NCBI GenBank assembly: GCA_002381945.1
Contig: DFXY01000016.1
Span: 26,634-41,010, forward strand
Direction: 5' to 3'
Length of the DNA: 14,377 nucleotides
From: Bacteriovoracaceae bacterium UBA4096
GTDB taxonomy: Bacteria; Bdellovibrionota; Bacteriovoracia; Bacteriovoracales; Bacteriovoracaceae
Of the stretch, positions 1 through 6,371 are shown one piece after another. A program made the position numbers and the translations under genes. The notes under the pieces were generated by a model. It saw only the letters and a list, made by a program, of their open reading frames with translations, searched no databases and was not told where the DNA came from. Position 1 is the stretch's first letter. The number at the start of each line of letters is the position of its first letter.

Positions 1-767
1 TCGCGGAGAATGAGTGATGTGGCAGCAAAGGCAAATGCGCCGGTTACAAAGCTCGCTGAACCAAAACCTTCTTCGCAGTCCATGTTTTTTGCTAAACCAG
101 CAGGTTTGTAAGTGAGGCAACCATCGGCCGTGGGATAAACTGCTCTTTCATGTGACCATACCGCCCAGACTCCAAATTCACCTTCGTTATCAAGAGGAAA
201 AGAAAAATCCTGACGGAGTTTTTTACGTAGACGGGCGAGAAGTCGGTCATTGGCCGAAACGGACATATCTGAGACTCTGATTTGGAGAGGGTCTATTTTT
301 CCTCCAGCTCCACCCATCACAACTAGGGGAATCTTATTTTTTCGGCAGTGATCAATCAGGTGACACTTATTGGTGAAATCATCACAAGCATCAATCACGA
401 AGTCATAGTCTCGATCAAAAATATTCTCAAGGTTTTTAGGATTGAAAAAACATTGTTTGGTTTCTACTTCACACAGCGGTTGAATATCATGAACACGCTT
501 TTTCATCACATCAACTTTAAACTGGCCAACACTGGTGCTAGTGGCCAGCACTTGACGATTAATATTTGTCACGCAAACGTCATCCAAATCTACCAGAGTC
601 ATGGAGCCAATGCCGGTTCGAGCGAGGGATTCTGCCACCCATGATCCAACACCACCAATTCCAATAATAAGAATTTTAGACTGCTTAATTTTTTCCAGCC
701 CTTTTTTACCAAAGAGCCTGCCAATACCACTGAAGCGGGTATCATAATCATTTTCAATTTGTTCCAT
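1..767 (-). CDS. tcdA: TcdA, tRNA threonylcarbamoyladenosine dehydratase (3' end cut by window edge)
   Basis: E1-like ATP-dependent enzyme that cyclises t6A to ct6A at position 37 of ANN-decoding tRNAs in the cytoplasm. I translated the minus strand from an ATG at 767-765. A good ribosome-binding site (GAGGCAGA) sits just upstream. The visible 255 codons show the Rossmann nucleotide-binding motif GIGGVGS at residues 36-42, the E1-family stretch VDLDD (59-63) followed by TNINRQ (67-72), then VIDACDD and a GGAGG segment typical of TcdA/CsdL (YgdL). The last visible residues (FVTGAFAFAATSLILR) align by eye with the end of the E. coli protein (about 268 aa), so only a short C-terminal tail should be missing. 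The start overlaps the last 14 bases of rlmN, which suggests translational coupling. No odd residues seen. Confidence 0.9.
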   Translation of the reverse strand, partial: MEQIENDYDTRFSGIGRLFGKKGLEKIKQSKILIIGIGGVGSWVAESLARTGIGSMTLVDLDDVCVTNINRQVLATSTSVGQFKVDVMKKRVHDIQPLCEVETKQCFFNPKNLENIFDRDYDFVIDACDDFTNKCHLIDHCRKNKIPLVVMGGAGGKIDPLQIRVSDMSVSANDRLLARLRKKLRQDFSFPLDNEGEFGVWAVWSHERAVYPTADGCLTYKPAGLAKNMDCEEGFGSASFVTGAFAFAATSLILR

Positions 768-1803
768 TCTGCCTCGCTAACTTATTTACTTTGAGTTGCC
801 CACAGGCCGCCAGTATATCTGAACCTTTTGTGGTCCTCACCAGTACCCTTAATCTCTTAGCAACTAATTTTTCTTTAAAAACCTTTATTTCATCCTCATC
901 AGGTCTTTCCCAGGGAGATCCAGGGAAAGGATTAAATGGAATGAGATTTATAATGGCCTTACGCTTTTCAAGCAATTCATAAAGACCTTCAATATGCTTA
1001 TCACTCATGTTCAGATTTTTAATTAATAGATATTCGTAAGTAATAATTCTTTTCTTTTGATTTGTCAGAATATCAAGTTCTTTCATAACTTCAGATAAAG
1101 GAAAGCGTTCATTAACCGGGATAAGTAATTTTCGTTCATCTTCAAACGGCGAATGGAGGGATAGGGCCAGATTAGTATGAGGAAAATTTTTCAATGCCTT
1201 AATTCCCGGCAAATATCCCACTGTTGAGAGAGTCATTTGACGTTGGCCCAAACCCAGAAGTTGAGGGGCATTGAATACATTGATCGCCCTGGAAACTTCG
1301 GTTAAGTTATGTAATGGTTCACCTTGACCCATAAAAACAATATTGGGATTTATTGCTTTGGCATTTTTTTGCTTTAACCACTTCGTGGCAACCATGTATT
1401 GACCGGTAATTTCTCCACTTGTCAGATTTCGTTTGAGTCCTTGAGTTCCGGTGTAACAAAAACTGCACTTCATCCCGCAGCCGACTTGAGTGGAAAGACA
1501 AACCGTAAAACGCTTATGAAAGGGGATCAGAACAGTTTCAACTTCCATTTGATCTTTAAAGCGCATTAAAAATTTAACTGTGCCATCCAGAGATTCCTGA
1601 ACATGAGATATTTCAGGAAGTGAGAAATCAAGCTTGCCTTTTAGGCGCTCTATAAGTTTTGGTGAAACGTGTTTATTCCAGATCTTTTTATCTTTATACA
1701 AACCGTCTAACCAAAAAGGCAGCAGATGTGGAGATTCGCCTTCTGACAATAGAAGTTTATGCCAATCTTCTTGGGTAAGTGAAAAGGCCGATAGAGTTTC
1801 CAT
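754..1803 (-). CDS. rlmN: RlmN, dual-specificity 23S rRNA/tRNA adenine C2-methyltransferase
   Basis: Radical SAM enzyme that methylates C2 of A2503 in 23S rRNA and, in several bacteria, A37 of some tRNAs. The 349 residues match the family's usual length. The iron-sulfur cluster motif CxxxCxxC is seen as C109, C113 and C116 (VGCGMKCSFC). The two Cys residues used in the mechanism, matching E. coli C118 and C355, are seen as C102 (VCLSTQVGC) and C334 (AACGQL). The GQGEPLHN stretch is the SAM-contacting GEP-type motif. The GTG-rich TGTQGLKRNLT following the cluster is typical of RlmN rather than of Cfr. There is no Shine-Dalgarno sequence before the ATG. A TATACT -10 box ends only 7 bases upstream, so the transcript may be leaderless. 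It forms a two-gene unit with tcdA, whose start it overlaps. Both are RNA-modification enzymes. Confidence 0.95.
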   Translation of the reverse strand: METLSAFSLTQEDWHKLLLSEGESPHLLPFWLDGLYKDKKIWNKHVSPKLIERLKGKLDFSLPEISHVQESLDGTVKFLMRFKDQMEVETVLIPFHKRFTVCLSTQVGCGMKCSFCYTGTQGLKRNLTSGEITGQYMVATKWLKQKNAKAINPNIVFMGQGEPLHNLTEVSRAINVFNAPQLLGLGQRQMTLSTVGYLPGIKALKNFPHTNLALSLHSPFEDERKLLIPVNERFPLSEVMKELDILTNQKKRIITYEYLLIKNLNMSDKHIEGLYELLEKRKAIINLIPFNPFPGSPWERPDEDEIKVFKEKLVAKRLRVLVRTTKGSDILAACGQLKVNKLARQNGTN

Positions 1804-1810
1804 GGCGGAG

Positions 1811-1839
1811 AGTATACTCAGTTGATGATGAAATGTCTT
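1811..1839 (-). promoter_or_regulatory. Predicted sigma70-type promoter of rlmN-tcdA
   Basis: On the minus strand there is AAGACA (1839-1834), a 17-base spacer and TATACT (1816-1811). Only 7 bases (CTCCGCC) separate the -10 box from the rlmN ATG, so the predicted transcript start falls at or next to the start codon. The boxes match consensus at 4/6 and 5/6. This is a by-eye prediction with no start-site data. Confidence 0.5.
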
Positions 1840-1859
1840 ATTTTATGAAATTGGTGTGA

Positions 1860-1889
1860 TTGACCATTTTTATAAGTATAGGCCATAAT
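1860..1889 (+). promoter_or_regulatory. Predicted sigma70-type promoter of the 1896-2441 lipoprotein gene
   Basis: TTGACC (1860-1865), an 18-base spacer and CATAAT (1884-1889). The lipoprotein ATG begins at 1896, 6 bases after the -10 box, with no Shine-Dalgarno sequence between. The predicted transcript would therefore be leaderless, like that of the divergent rlmN. The TTG at 1860 is better read as part of the -35 box than as a start codon. Confidence 0.5.
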
Positions 1890-1895
1890 AGACCT

Positions 1896-2441
1896 ATGAA
1901 AACCCTCCCGCTTGTCCTTATCCTCCTGATTTTTAATGCTTGTTCTACTCAGCGTGAAATCATTAAGCTACCAGAGGAAACTTCCCAGGTTAAAACCAAA
2001 GAAGAAGTAGGTGTTGTCTGGTCACTATTGTCTCACGATCAAATCACGTTACATTTGAAGAATGTTGATAATGGAAAAAATCTGTCGGTAATTATCGACA
2101 AAGGGATATCTAAACGTTCAGTACATGCGGGCCATTGGGAAATGACTGGTTTTGAACAGGGAGGGAATACTTATCTCTCACTCAGTACATCCAAAAAATT
2201 TGTCATAAGCATAAAACCTAAGGTTGATGTCTATGCAGGCTCAATTATTTTAGGTTGTCCTGCTATTACTGCCGCTCATTTTAAACATCTAAAGAAAATG
2301 AAATTTTTCAACAGATATCCTTTTAGTTCTACTTCTCATCATTTATGTGAATTTGTGGTGGGAAATGATATTGATGGCGTTCGTTCTGAACTCAAAAAAA
2401 CCTACAAATCTAAGAAGTTAAAACTCATTCAGGGTTTTTAG
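1896..2441 (+). CDS. Small predicted lipoprotein of unknown function
   Basis: I do not recognise this family. The start is placed at the ATG at 1896, giving 181 residues, because it directly begins a type II signal peptide: a basic N-terminus, a hydrophobic stretch, and a lipobox ending IFNAC with the lipidated Cys at residue 16. Phe at -3 is unusual for a lipobox, but the spacing and following Ser-Thr fit. An in-frame TTG at 1860 would add 12 residues and spoil the signal peptide. The mature part is a mixed alpha/beta sequence with a Lys-rich C-terminus and two Cys (in LGCPAI and HLCEFV) that could form a disulfide in the periplasm. It is separated from the gliding operon by about 300 non-coding bases, so there is no strong reason to tie it to that system. 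Likely anchored in the inner or outer membrane. Function unknown. Confidence 0.75.
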   Translation: MKTLPLVLILLIFNACSTQREIIKLPEETSQVKTKEEVGVVWSLLSHDQITLHLKNVDNGKNLSVIIDKGISKRSVHAGHWEMTGFEQGGNTYLSLSTSKKFVISIKPKVDVYAGSIILGCPAITAAHFKHLKKMKFFNRYPFSSTSHHLCEFVVGNDIDGVRSELKKTYKSKKLKLIQGF

Positions 2442-2444
2442 CCT

Positions 2445-2565
2445 ATAAACTTAGACACCTTCATTCCTCACTAGCGATAAAATTTGGCACTCCCTTTCTA
2501 AATCTTCATAAACTTAGCACTTTGCTGATTTTTCGATAAAAGCACATTGCTATAAAATTTGCCAG
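2445..2565 (+). repeat. Two imperfect direct copies of a promoter-like segment
   Basis: ATAAACTTAG occurs at 2445-2454 and again at 2508-2517. Each copy is followed by an ATAAAATTTG box flanked by similar bases (GCGATAAAATTTGGCA near 2474-2489 and GCTATAAAATTTGCCA near 2549-2564). The spacing between the two boxes differs between copies. It may be a decayed tandem duplication of a promoter region or two regulator sites. Confidence 0.45.
2547..2556 (+). promoter_or_regulatory. Candidate extended -10 promoter of operon 1
   Basis: TTGCTATAAA contains a TGnTATAAA extended -10 motif. I find no good -35 box at 17 bases. The same ten bases occur upstream of the motor operon (6792-6801), which supports a shared promoter type. 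The predicted start is near 2563, giving a leader of about 195 bases. This is a by-eye prediction. Confidence 0.35.
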
Positions 2566-2598
2566 GAGTAGTATTGGCTTAGTTCAAACATTCTTTTA

Positions 2599-2660
2599 TT
2601 TTCGATTTTGTCGTTGGACGTTAATTCAAGTTGCACGTATGTAGAGACCAAAATCGAGAA
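2599..2660 (+). ncRNA. Structured 5' leader element, copy 1 (shared with the motor operon)
   Basis: The arms 2599-2610 and 2649-2660 pair over 12 positions (11 Watson-Crick pairs and one G-U). They close a 38-base loop holding GTTGGACGTTA, two variable bases and TCAAGTTGCACGT. The same loop core, closed by a different but still complementary stem, lies at 6802-6873 before the motor operon. This pattern of a conserved loop with changed but paired arms is typical of a cis-regulatory RNA. I recognise no known riboswitch or Rfam class. The ligand or binding protein is unknown. Position in the leader and the presence of a hairpin over the ribosome-binding site downstream suggest control of translation or early termination. 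A DNA-level operator is the main alternative. Confidence 0.6.
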
Positions 2661-2670
2661 GAACCGCAAG

Positions 2671-2730
2671 GTCAAAAAGTCTGCTGTAGAAAAACTAGTT
2701 TTTATCTGTAAGCAGAAGAACACTTTTGAC
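2671..2730 (+). promoter_or_regulatory. Long AT-rich leader hairpin
   Basis: GTCAAAAAGT (2671-2680) pairs with ACTTTTGAC (2722-2730) apart from one bulged base. Inside it CTGCT (2681-2685) pairs with AGCAG (2711-2715), and at the tip lies the 14-base palindrome AAAAACTAGTTTTT (2690-2703). No U-tract follows, so it is not a standard terminator. It lies between the conserved leader element and the ribosome-binding site and may be part of a switching leader. Confidence 0.5.
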
Positions 2731-2738
2731 GCCTTTCG

Positions 2739-2750
2739 CTCCTCTAGGAG
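2739..2750 (+). promoter_or_regulatory. Shine-Dalgarno site held in a small hairpin
   Basis: AGGAG at 2746-2750 lies 7 bases before the ATG at 2758 and fixes that start. CTCC (2739-2742) can pair with GGAG (2747-2750) across a four-base loop, which would mask the ribosome-binding site. The stem is only 4 bp, so its stability on its own is modest. Confidence 0.5.
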
Positions 2751-2757
2751 TCTAGTC

Positions 2758-4248
2758 ATGAAGACCAGAGTTTCATCAATCACAAATTTGGTGTTTTCAA
2801 TCACGTTTTGTCTAGGTTTAGCATCTTGTAACAAAGATGATTTCTATGAAAAAGAATTTTTAGATAATCCTTTCCAGGATCCCACTACCACAGGATCGGT
2901 AGATAGTGGCGGCCATGGCGGCGATAATTCTGGAACGGATGGGGGCACTCAAGGTGGAGTGGATAGTGGAGTCGATGGTGGTACATCAGGAGGTACCACC
3001 GGATCCTCTACTTCAGGTGGTACAGATGGATCTACCACTGGAGGGGATTCAACGGGTGGAACTGATGGTTCTTCAACGGGTGGAACTGATGGTTCTTCAA
3101 CGGGTGGAACTGATGGTTCTTCAACGGGTGGAACTGATGGTTCCTCAACAGGTGGAACTGATGGTTCAACAACGGGTGGAACTGATGGTTCAACAACGGG
3201 TGGAACTGATGGTTCTTCAACGGGTGGAACAGATGGTTCTTCAACTGGAGGAACTGATGGCTCATCAACTGGTGGAACTGATGGTTCATCAACAGGTGGA
3301 ACTGATGGTTCATCAACCGGTGGATATGGTGATTGTAATCAGGGTCATGGAAACGATGCTGATGGAATCGATGAATCGAATCCAACAATTGGTACAGATC
3401 CAAGATGTAAAAGAGAAACTTTCCGTCAGGCAAGCAATCAAATCAAAAAGTTGGATATCGTTTGGATTATTGATAACTCCGGATCAATGTCAGATGAGCA
3501 AGATGCTCTAGGTGCAAACTTCAGTGCATTCATTGAAGATTTTATTACTAAAGATGTAGATTTTAAAATGGCCATTACGACTACGGATACCAGTTCTAGT
3601 TATAAAAAAGGTCGTATGGTTTTCAACAGTGACATCAAACTGAATTCAGCAGCCGCTCAAAGTGATCCTGCTAAGTTTATGGATGATTTTAGGAACATGG
3701 TTAAGGTTGGTACCTCTGGATCTGGTTACGAAAAAGGATTAGAGGCTTCAGAAGGTTTTATGGAGAAATATGCTGCTTCTTTTCTTAGATCAGATGCATA
3801 CCTCGCAGTCGTGGTGTTGTCAGACGAAGAAGATCAGTCGTCTAAGGCCGTTGATTCTTATACTGATTATCTCAAGTCATTTAAGAGTGAAGACGGATTA
3901 ATCAAGGTTTACTCGATTGTAGATGTTGGATTGTCAAACAATCAAGGTTATGGAGTGTCGACTGGTTATAAAAGATATGCAGATGCTTCAAAAAACACTG
4001 CAGGTATTGTCGCAGACATCCGAGATGATTTTCACAATTCACTAAGTGAAATGGGGAATTCCATCATCAACCTTCTGGACTCTTTCGCTCTTGCTAATGC
4101 TCCGGTTGATGGAACTTTGAAGGTCTTTGTAAATGGAGCTGAGACTACTGCTTACACTTTTGATGTCGCTTCACGCTCCATCAAGTTTGATTCAGCTTCT
4201 CTACCTCCTGTTGGTGCAGAAATTACAGTTACCTATGTGAAACAGTAA
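2758..4248 (+). CDS. VWA-domain outer-membrane lipoprotein with octapeptide-repeat stalk (CglB-like candidate adhesin)
   Basis: The ATG at 2758 is chosen for its AGGAG site and because it opens a type II signal peptide with lipobox LASC (Cys24), giving 496 residues. Residues 40-189 are low-complexity Gly/Ser/Thr/Asp, including eleven tandem octapeptides T-D-G-S-(S/T)-T-G-G at 102-189. A Cys-flanked Asp-rich segment follows (C193 to C217, with GHGNDADGIDESNP), resembling calcium-binding thrombospondin-type-3 or EF-like loops. A von Willebrand A domain spans about 230-440 with the metal site D239-x-S241-x-S243 and a VLSDEED strand end (D356). The last 50 residues look like an Ig-like or beta-sandwich module. 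In Myxococcus, CglB is a VWA lipoprotein adhesin of the gliding complex. The first-gene position before beta-barrel and TPR genes next to the motor operon supports the same job. Orthology is inferred, and a long repeat stalk is not something I recall for CglB. Confidence 0.85.
   Translation: MKTRVSSITNLVFSITFCLGLASCNKDDFYEKEFLDNPFQDPTTTGSVDSGGHGGDNSGTDGGTQGGVDSGVDGGTSGGTTGSSTSGGTDGSTTGGDSTGGTDGSSTGGTDGSSTGGTDGSSTGGTDGSSTGGTDGSTTGGTDGSTTGGTDGSSTGGTDGSSTGGTDGSSTGGTDGSSTGGTDGSSTGGYGDCNQGHGNDADGIDESNPTIGTDPRCKRETFRQASNQIKKLDIVWIIDNSGSMSDEQDALGANFSAFIEDFITKDVDFKMAITTTDTSSSYKKGRMVFNSDIKLNSAAAQSDPAKFMDDFRNMVKVGTSGSGYEKGLEASEGFMEKYAASFLRSDAYLAVVVLSDEEDQSSKAVDSYTDYLKSFKSEDGLIKVYSIVDVGLSNNQGYGVSTGYKRYADASKNTAGIVADIRDDFHNSLSEMGNSIINLLDSFALANAPVDGTLKVFVNGAETTAYTFDVASRSIKFDSASLPPVGAEITVTYVKQ
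3061..3324 (+). repeat. Eleven tandem 24-bp repeats inside the VWA lipoprotein gene
   Basis: Units start every 24 bases from 3061, each reading ACTGATGGTT followed by TCTTCAACG, TCAACAACG or close variants and GGTGGA. The first units are nearly identical and later ones carry mostly silent changes (CATCAACT, CTCATCA). The 24-base period keeps the reading frame, so gain or loss of units would change stalk length without a frameshift. A degenerate, partly matching run precedes it (about 2960-3060). Confidence 0.95.
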
Positions 4249-4264
4249 TAGTTAAGAGGGACGT

Positions 4265-4963
4265 ATGTTAAAAATTTCTATCATTGCTCTTGCTCTCATG
4301 ATGATGCTTACAAAAAGAACCCATGCCGGAGAGGAGTCGTTATACGACTTCCTCTGGCTGGATCCTGACAAGAAAGTTTACGTCCTTCAAAATAAACTTT
4401 ATAAAAAAGAGCACTCATTTTATTTTGATCTGGGCTATATCTCAAACTTTACTTCTAAATTTCAGGACACTCAGGGGGTTGGGGCACGGGCCGGATTTTA
4501 TGTTCATGAAGAGTGGGGATTAGAGTTGTTCTATAACCAATACTCTAATACCAATAATGACGATTTCAGAAACGTTCGTCTTATTAACGAAGCGGAACCT
4601 TTCATTCGTAGATTGAATTCAAGTTACGGTGCCAATGTTATCTGGTCACCTTTCTACGGTAAGATTAATACTTTTAACAAGATCTTCTATTTTGATTGGT
4701 CATTTGGTGCTGGTATCTCAAAAGTAAATGCAGAAAGTAACCTTAAAACAGTTCGTATTGGTAACGTTGCCAATAAATATGAAAAGGAAACCTATAATGG
4801 GGGAGTCCTGAAAACGAAAGTTAAATTACATTTAAAAGAAAATGTTCATTTGGGTCTTGAGTATATGAATACATACTACATGGCCCCAGGTCCAAAGGCC
4901 CCTAAGTCAGACAGACTTAGAACGAATACGGATATTATTTTCAGTGTTGGATTTTCTTTTTAA
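4265..4963 (+). CDS. Outer-membrane beta-barrel protein (GltA/GltB-like)
   Basis: 232 residues with a Sec signal peptide ending THA-GE near residue 22. The mature part alternates polar and hydrophobic/aromatic residues in short strands (FYFDLGYISN, GARAGFYVHE, GLELFYNQYS, HLGLEYMNTYY) and ends in FSVGFSF. A terminal Phe on a beta strand is the usual BAM recognition signal. It fits the group of outer-membrane beta-barrel proteins of about 200-260 residues common in myxobacteria and Bdellovibrio, and an 8- to 10-strand barrel is likely. AAGAGGG lies just before the start, 16 bases after the VWA lipoprotein stop, so it is probably co-transcribed. In M. xanthus, GltA and GltB are barrels of this kind that form the outer-membrane platform of the gliding complex. 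The family match is by form and context, not by alignment. Confidence 0.75.
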   Translation: MLKISIIALALMMMLTKRTHAGEESLYDFLWLDPDKKVYVLQNKLYKKEHSFYFDLGYISNFTSKFQDTQGVGARAGFYVHEEWGLELFYNQYSNTNNDDFRNVRLINEAEPFIRRLNSSYGANVIWSPFYGKINTFNKIFYFDWSFGAGISKVNAESNLKTVRIGNVANKYEKETYNGGVLKTKVKLHLKENVHLGLEYMNTYYMAPGPKAPKSDRLRTNTDIIFSVGFSF

Positions 4964-4972
4964 GGACCACCT

Positions 4973-6370
4973 ATGAAGCTGTTACTTTTGTTTACAATGT
5001 TGCTTCTGACCTTACAGGCGTTTGGTGAAGAGAAGAAAACGACTCTTTCTGAAAAACTGGAAAGTAAGAAGTATTATTATTCGGCCTTAAATGAATTTTT
5101 TAAGGAAACATATTTTCGTACGATCATTAATGATGATTTGAAGCGTTTGGAGGATCTCCTATATTTTACCGGGATAGAACTCCTGGAAGATTATGAACCT
5201 TCACTCCTTCAAAAATATCCTACTTCTTCAACCAGATTTATTCTGGCCAGGCAGGCCTTACAAACCAAGAAGTATAAGGTTGCCCTGGAGTTATTTGCTA
5301 AAATACACCCTGATCATCGTTATTATCCAGAAGGAAAATTATTGGAAGCTCAGGTGTATGATCAGCAAGGCAATGTCAAGAAACGTCTTGAGTCTTATGA
5401 AGCTTGTCAGGAATCTGCTATCAAGAATGAGAGTTCGGCATTAAGTGAAAAAATCAAACGTTACTATCGTATGGTGAATGAAATATGCCTGGTCAATAAG
5501 GCCCGTCATCTTTTTAAAGTGGAAGATTATAAGGCTTCGCTTGAGGCCTATAACAAAATTCCTAAAAAGTCCTATAAATGGCCATACCTGTTGCTAGAGA
5601 AGGCCTGGGTCTATTATCAGCTAGGTGATTTTAACCGGGCATTGGGACTTTTAACGACTTATAAGTCGCCTTTGCTCGATACATACTTTTTTCCTGAAGC
5701 GGAATACCTGGCAGCACTATCCTACTTTAGGTTATGTCTTTACGAAGACAGTTTGACCATTATTAATCAGTTTTACAAAGTATATCGACCCCGCTTCCAG
5801 GCGTTGGATACGATTTTGAAACAGAATCGTAATTCTCAGAATTATTTTTATAATCTGATGTTCAAACCTGGTGACGAACTGAAAAAGCATGAAGAGTTTG
5901 TTCGTCATATCCTGACCAGAATGAAGAAACAAACACGTTTCAGTCTGGACTTTAATGCCATCTTCAAAATTAATCAGGAGATGAGAAGAATTGCTGCTAA
6001 TGAGAAACCGGTCATAAAACAAATGCTGCTTCCTCACTTAGCGGAAGTAAAAGAGAATATGATTAACAAGATTAATTACAACGCTAAAACTGATATCTTC
6101 CAATTCCTTGAAGGAGTGCCATTTTTGTCTTCGGAACTCTTCAAGCTTAATCTTGAAATCATTTCACGTAAGAAAGATCTCGTCTATGCCAATAAGAAGT
6201 TGATTGCAGATCGTAGCCGCGGTGACTATTCAAACGTAAAGCGTTCCAAGTTTGAGTACTTCTGGACATTCCAGGGAGCCTTCTGGGCGGATGAACTGGG
6301 AGACTACTCATTGGGACTGAAATCTAATTGCCAAACTATCCGCCAAGTCACGGAAGAAGAAGGGGAATAG
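4973..6370 (+). CDS. Secreted TPR-repeat protein (GltC-like)
   Basis: 465 residues with a Sec signal peptide (MKLLLLFTMLLLTLQAFGEE, cleavage after AFG). The rest is almost all helical, with tetratricopeptide-like units such as ILARQALQTKKYKVALELF (about residue 89), LLEKAWVYYQLGDFNRALGLL (about 207) and AEYLAALSYFRLCLYEDSL (about 243). The end carries a conserved-looking W-F-Q-G-x-F-W-x-D-E-L-G-x-Y segment followed by Cys. It is likely periplasmic and may link the barrel and lipoproteins of the outer membrane to the rest of the complex. The Shine-Dalgarno AAGGA overlaps the stop codon of the barrel gene (gap 9 bases), which suggests tight co-expression. In M. xanthus a TPR protein (GltC) is encoded next to the GltA/GltB barrels, the basis for the tentative name. 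Confidence 0.75.
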   Translation: MKLLLLFTMLLLTLQAFGEEKKTTLSEKLESKKYYYSALNEFFKETYFRTIINDDLKRLEDLLYFTGIELLEDYEPSLLQKYPTSSTRFILARQALQTKKYKVALELFAKIHPDHRYYPEGKLLEAQVYDQQGNVKKRLESYEACQESAIKNESSALSEKIKRYYRMVNEICLVNKARHLFKVEDYKASLEAYNKIPKKSYKWPYLLLEKAWVYYQLGDFNRALGLLTTYKSPLLDTYFFPEAEYLAALSYFRLCLYEDSLTIINQFYKVYRPRFQALDTILKQNRNSQNYFYNLMFKPGDELKKHEEFVRHILTRMKKQTRFSLDFNAIFKINQEMRRIAANEKPVIKQMLLPHLAEVKENMINKINYNAKTDIFQFLEGVPFLSSELFKLNLEIISRKKDLVYANKKLIADRSRGDYSNVKRSKFEYFWTFQGAFWADELGDYSLGLKSNCQTIRQVTEEEGE

Positions 6371-6371
6371 A

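Larger units (their letters stand above)
2442..2757 (+). other. Intergenic/leader region upstream of the VWA lipoprotein operon
   Basis: This 316-base stretch has no convincing gene. I see no clear rho-independent terminator after the lipoprotein gene. In order it holds an imperfect promoter-region duplication (2445-2565), an extended -10 promoter candidate (2547-2556), the structured leader element shared with the motor operon (2599-2660), a long AT-rich hairpin (2671-2730) and a small hairpin covering the ribosome-binding site (2739-2750). The downstream reading frame is open back to 2608. That extension has no ribosome-binding site and lies before a good signal peptide, so I treat it as untranslated. 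Confidence 0.7.

Noticed and set aside
348..644. Plus-strand open frame opposite tcdA
   Set aside because: It is antisense to a clear TcdA coding region and has no ribosome-binding site or recognisable protein features.
2608..2645. Conserved core as a coding sequence (LDV-x-SSCT-x-V in both copies)
   Set aside because: Both copies can be read in this frame, but copy 2 meets a stop after 12 codons, no start or ribosome-binding site is present, and even silent positions are conserved. This fits RNA or DNA conservation better than a peptide.
2599..2660. Known riboswitch (c-di-GMP-I, guanidine-II) or tRNA-like T-arm
   Set aside because: The c-di-GMP-I core motifs are absent. The ACGT sites are not in tetraloops of separate hairpins as guanidine-II needs. 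The bases flanking TTCAAGT do not form a T-stem.
2608..2757. In-frame upstream extension of the VWA lipoprotein gene to a TTG at 2608
   Set aside because: There is no ribosome-binding site before 2608. The ATG at 2758 has AGGAG at 7 bases and opens a lipoprotein signal peptide. The extension runs through the structured leader element.
3061..3324. CRISPR-like array (regular 24-bp repeats)
   Set aside because: Units are contiguous without spacers and lie in frame inside a coding gene.
2906..3511. Long open frames on both strands over the tandem repeats (about 200 and 133 codons)
   Set aside because: They arise because the 24-bp repeat lacks stops in other frames. The products are monotonous His/Gln/Leu or Val/Glu/Leu repeats without signals or start sites.
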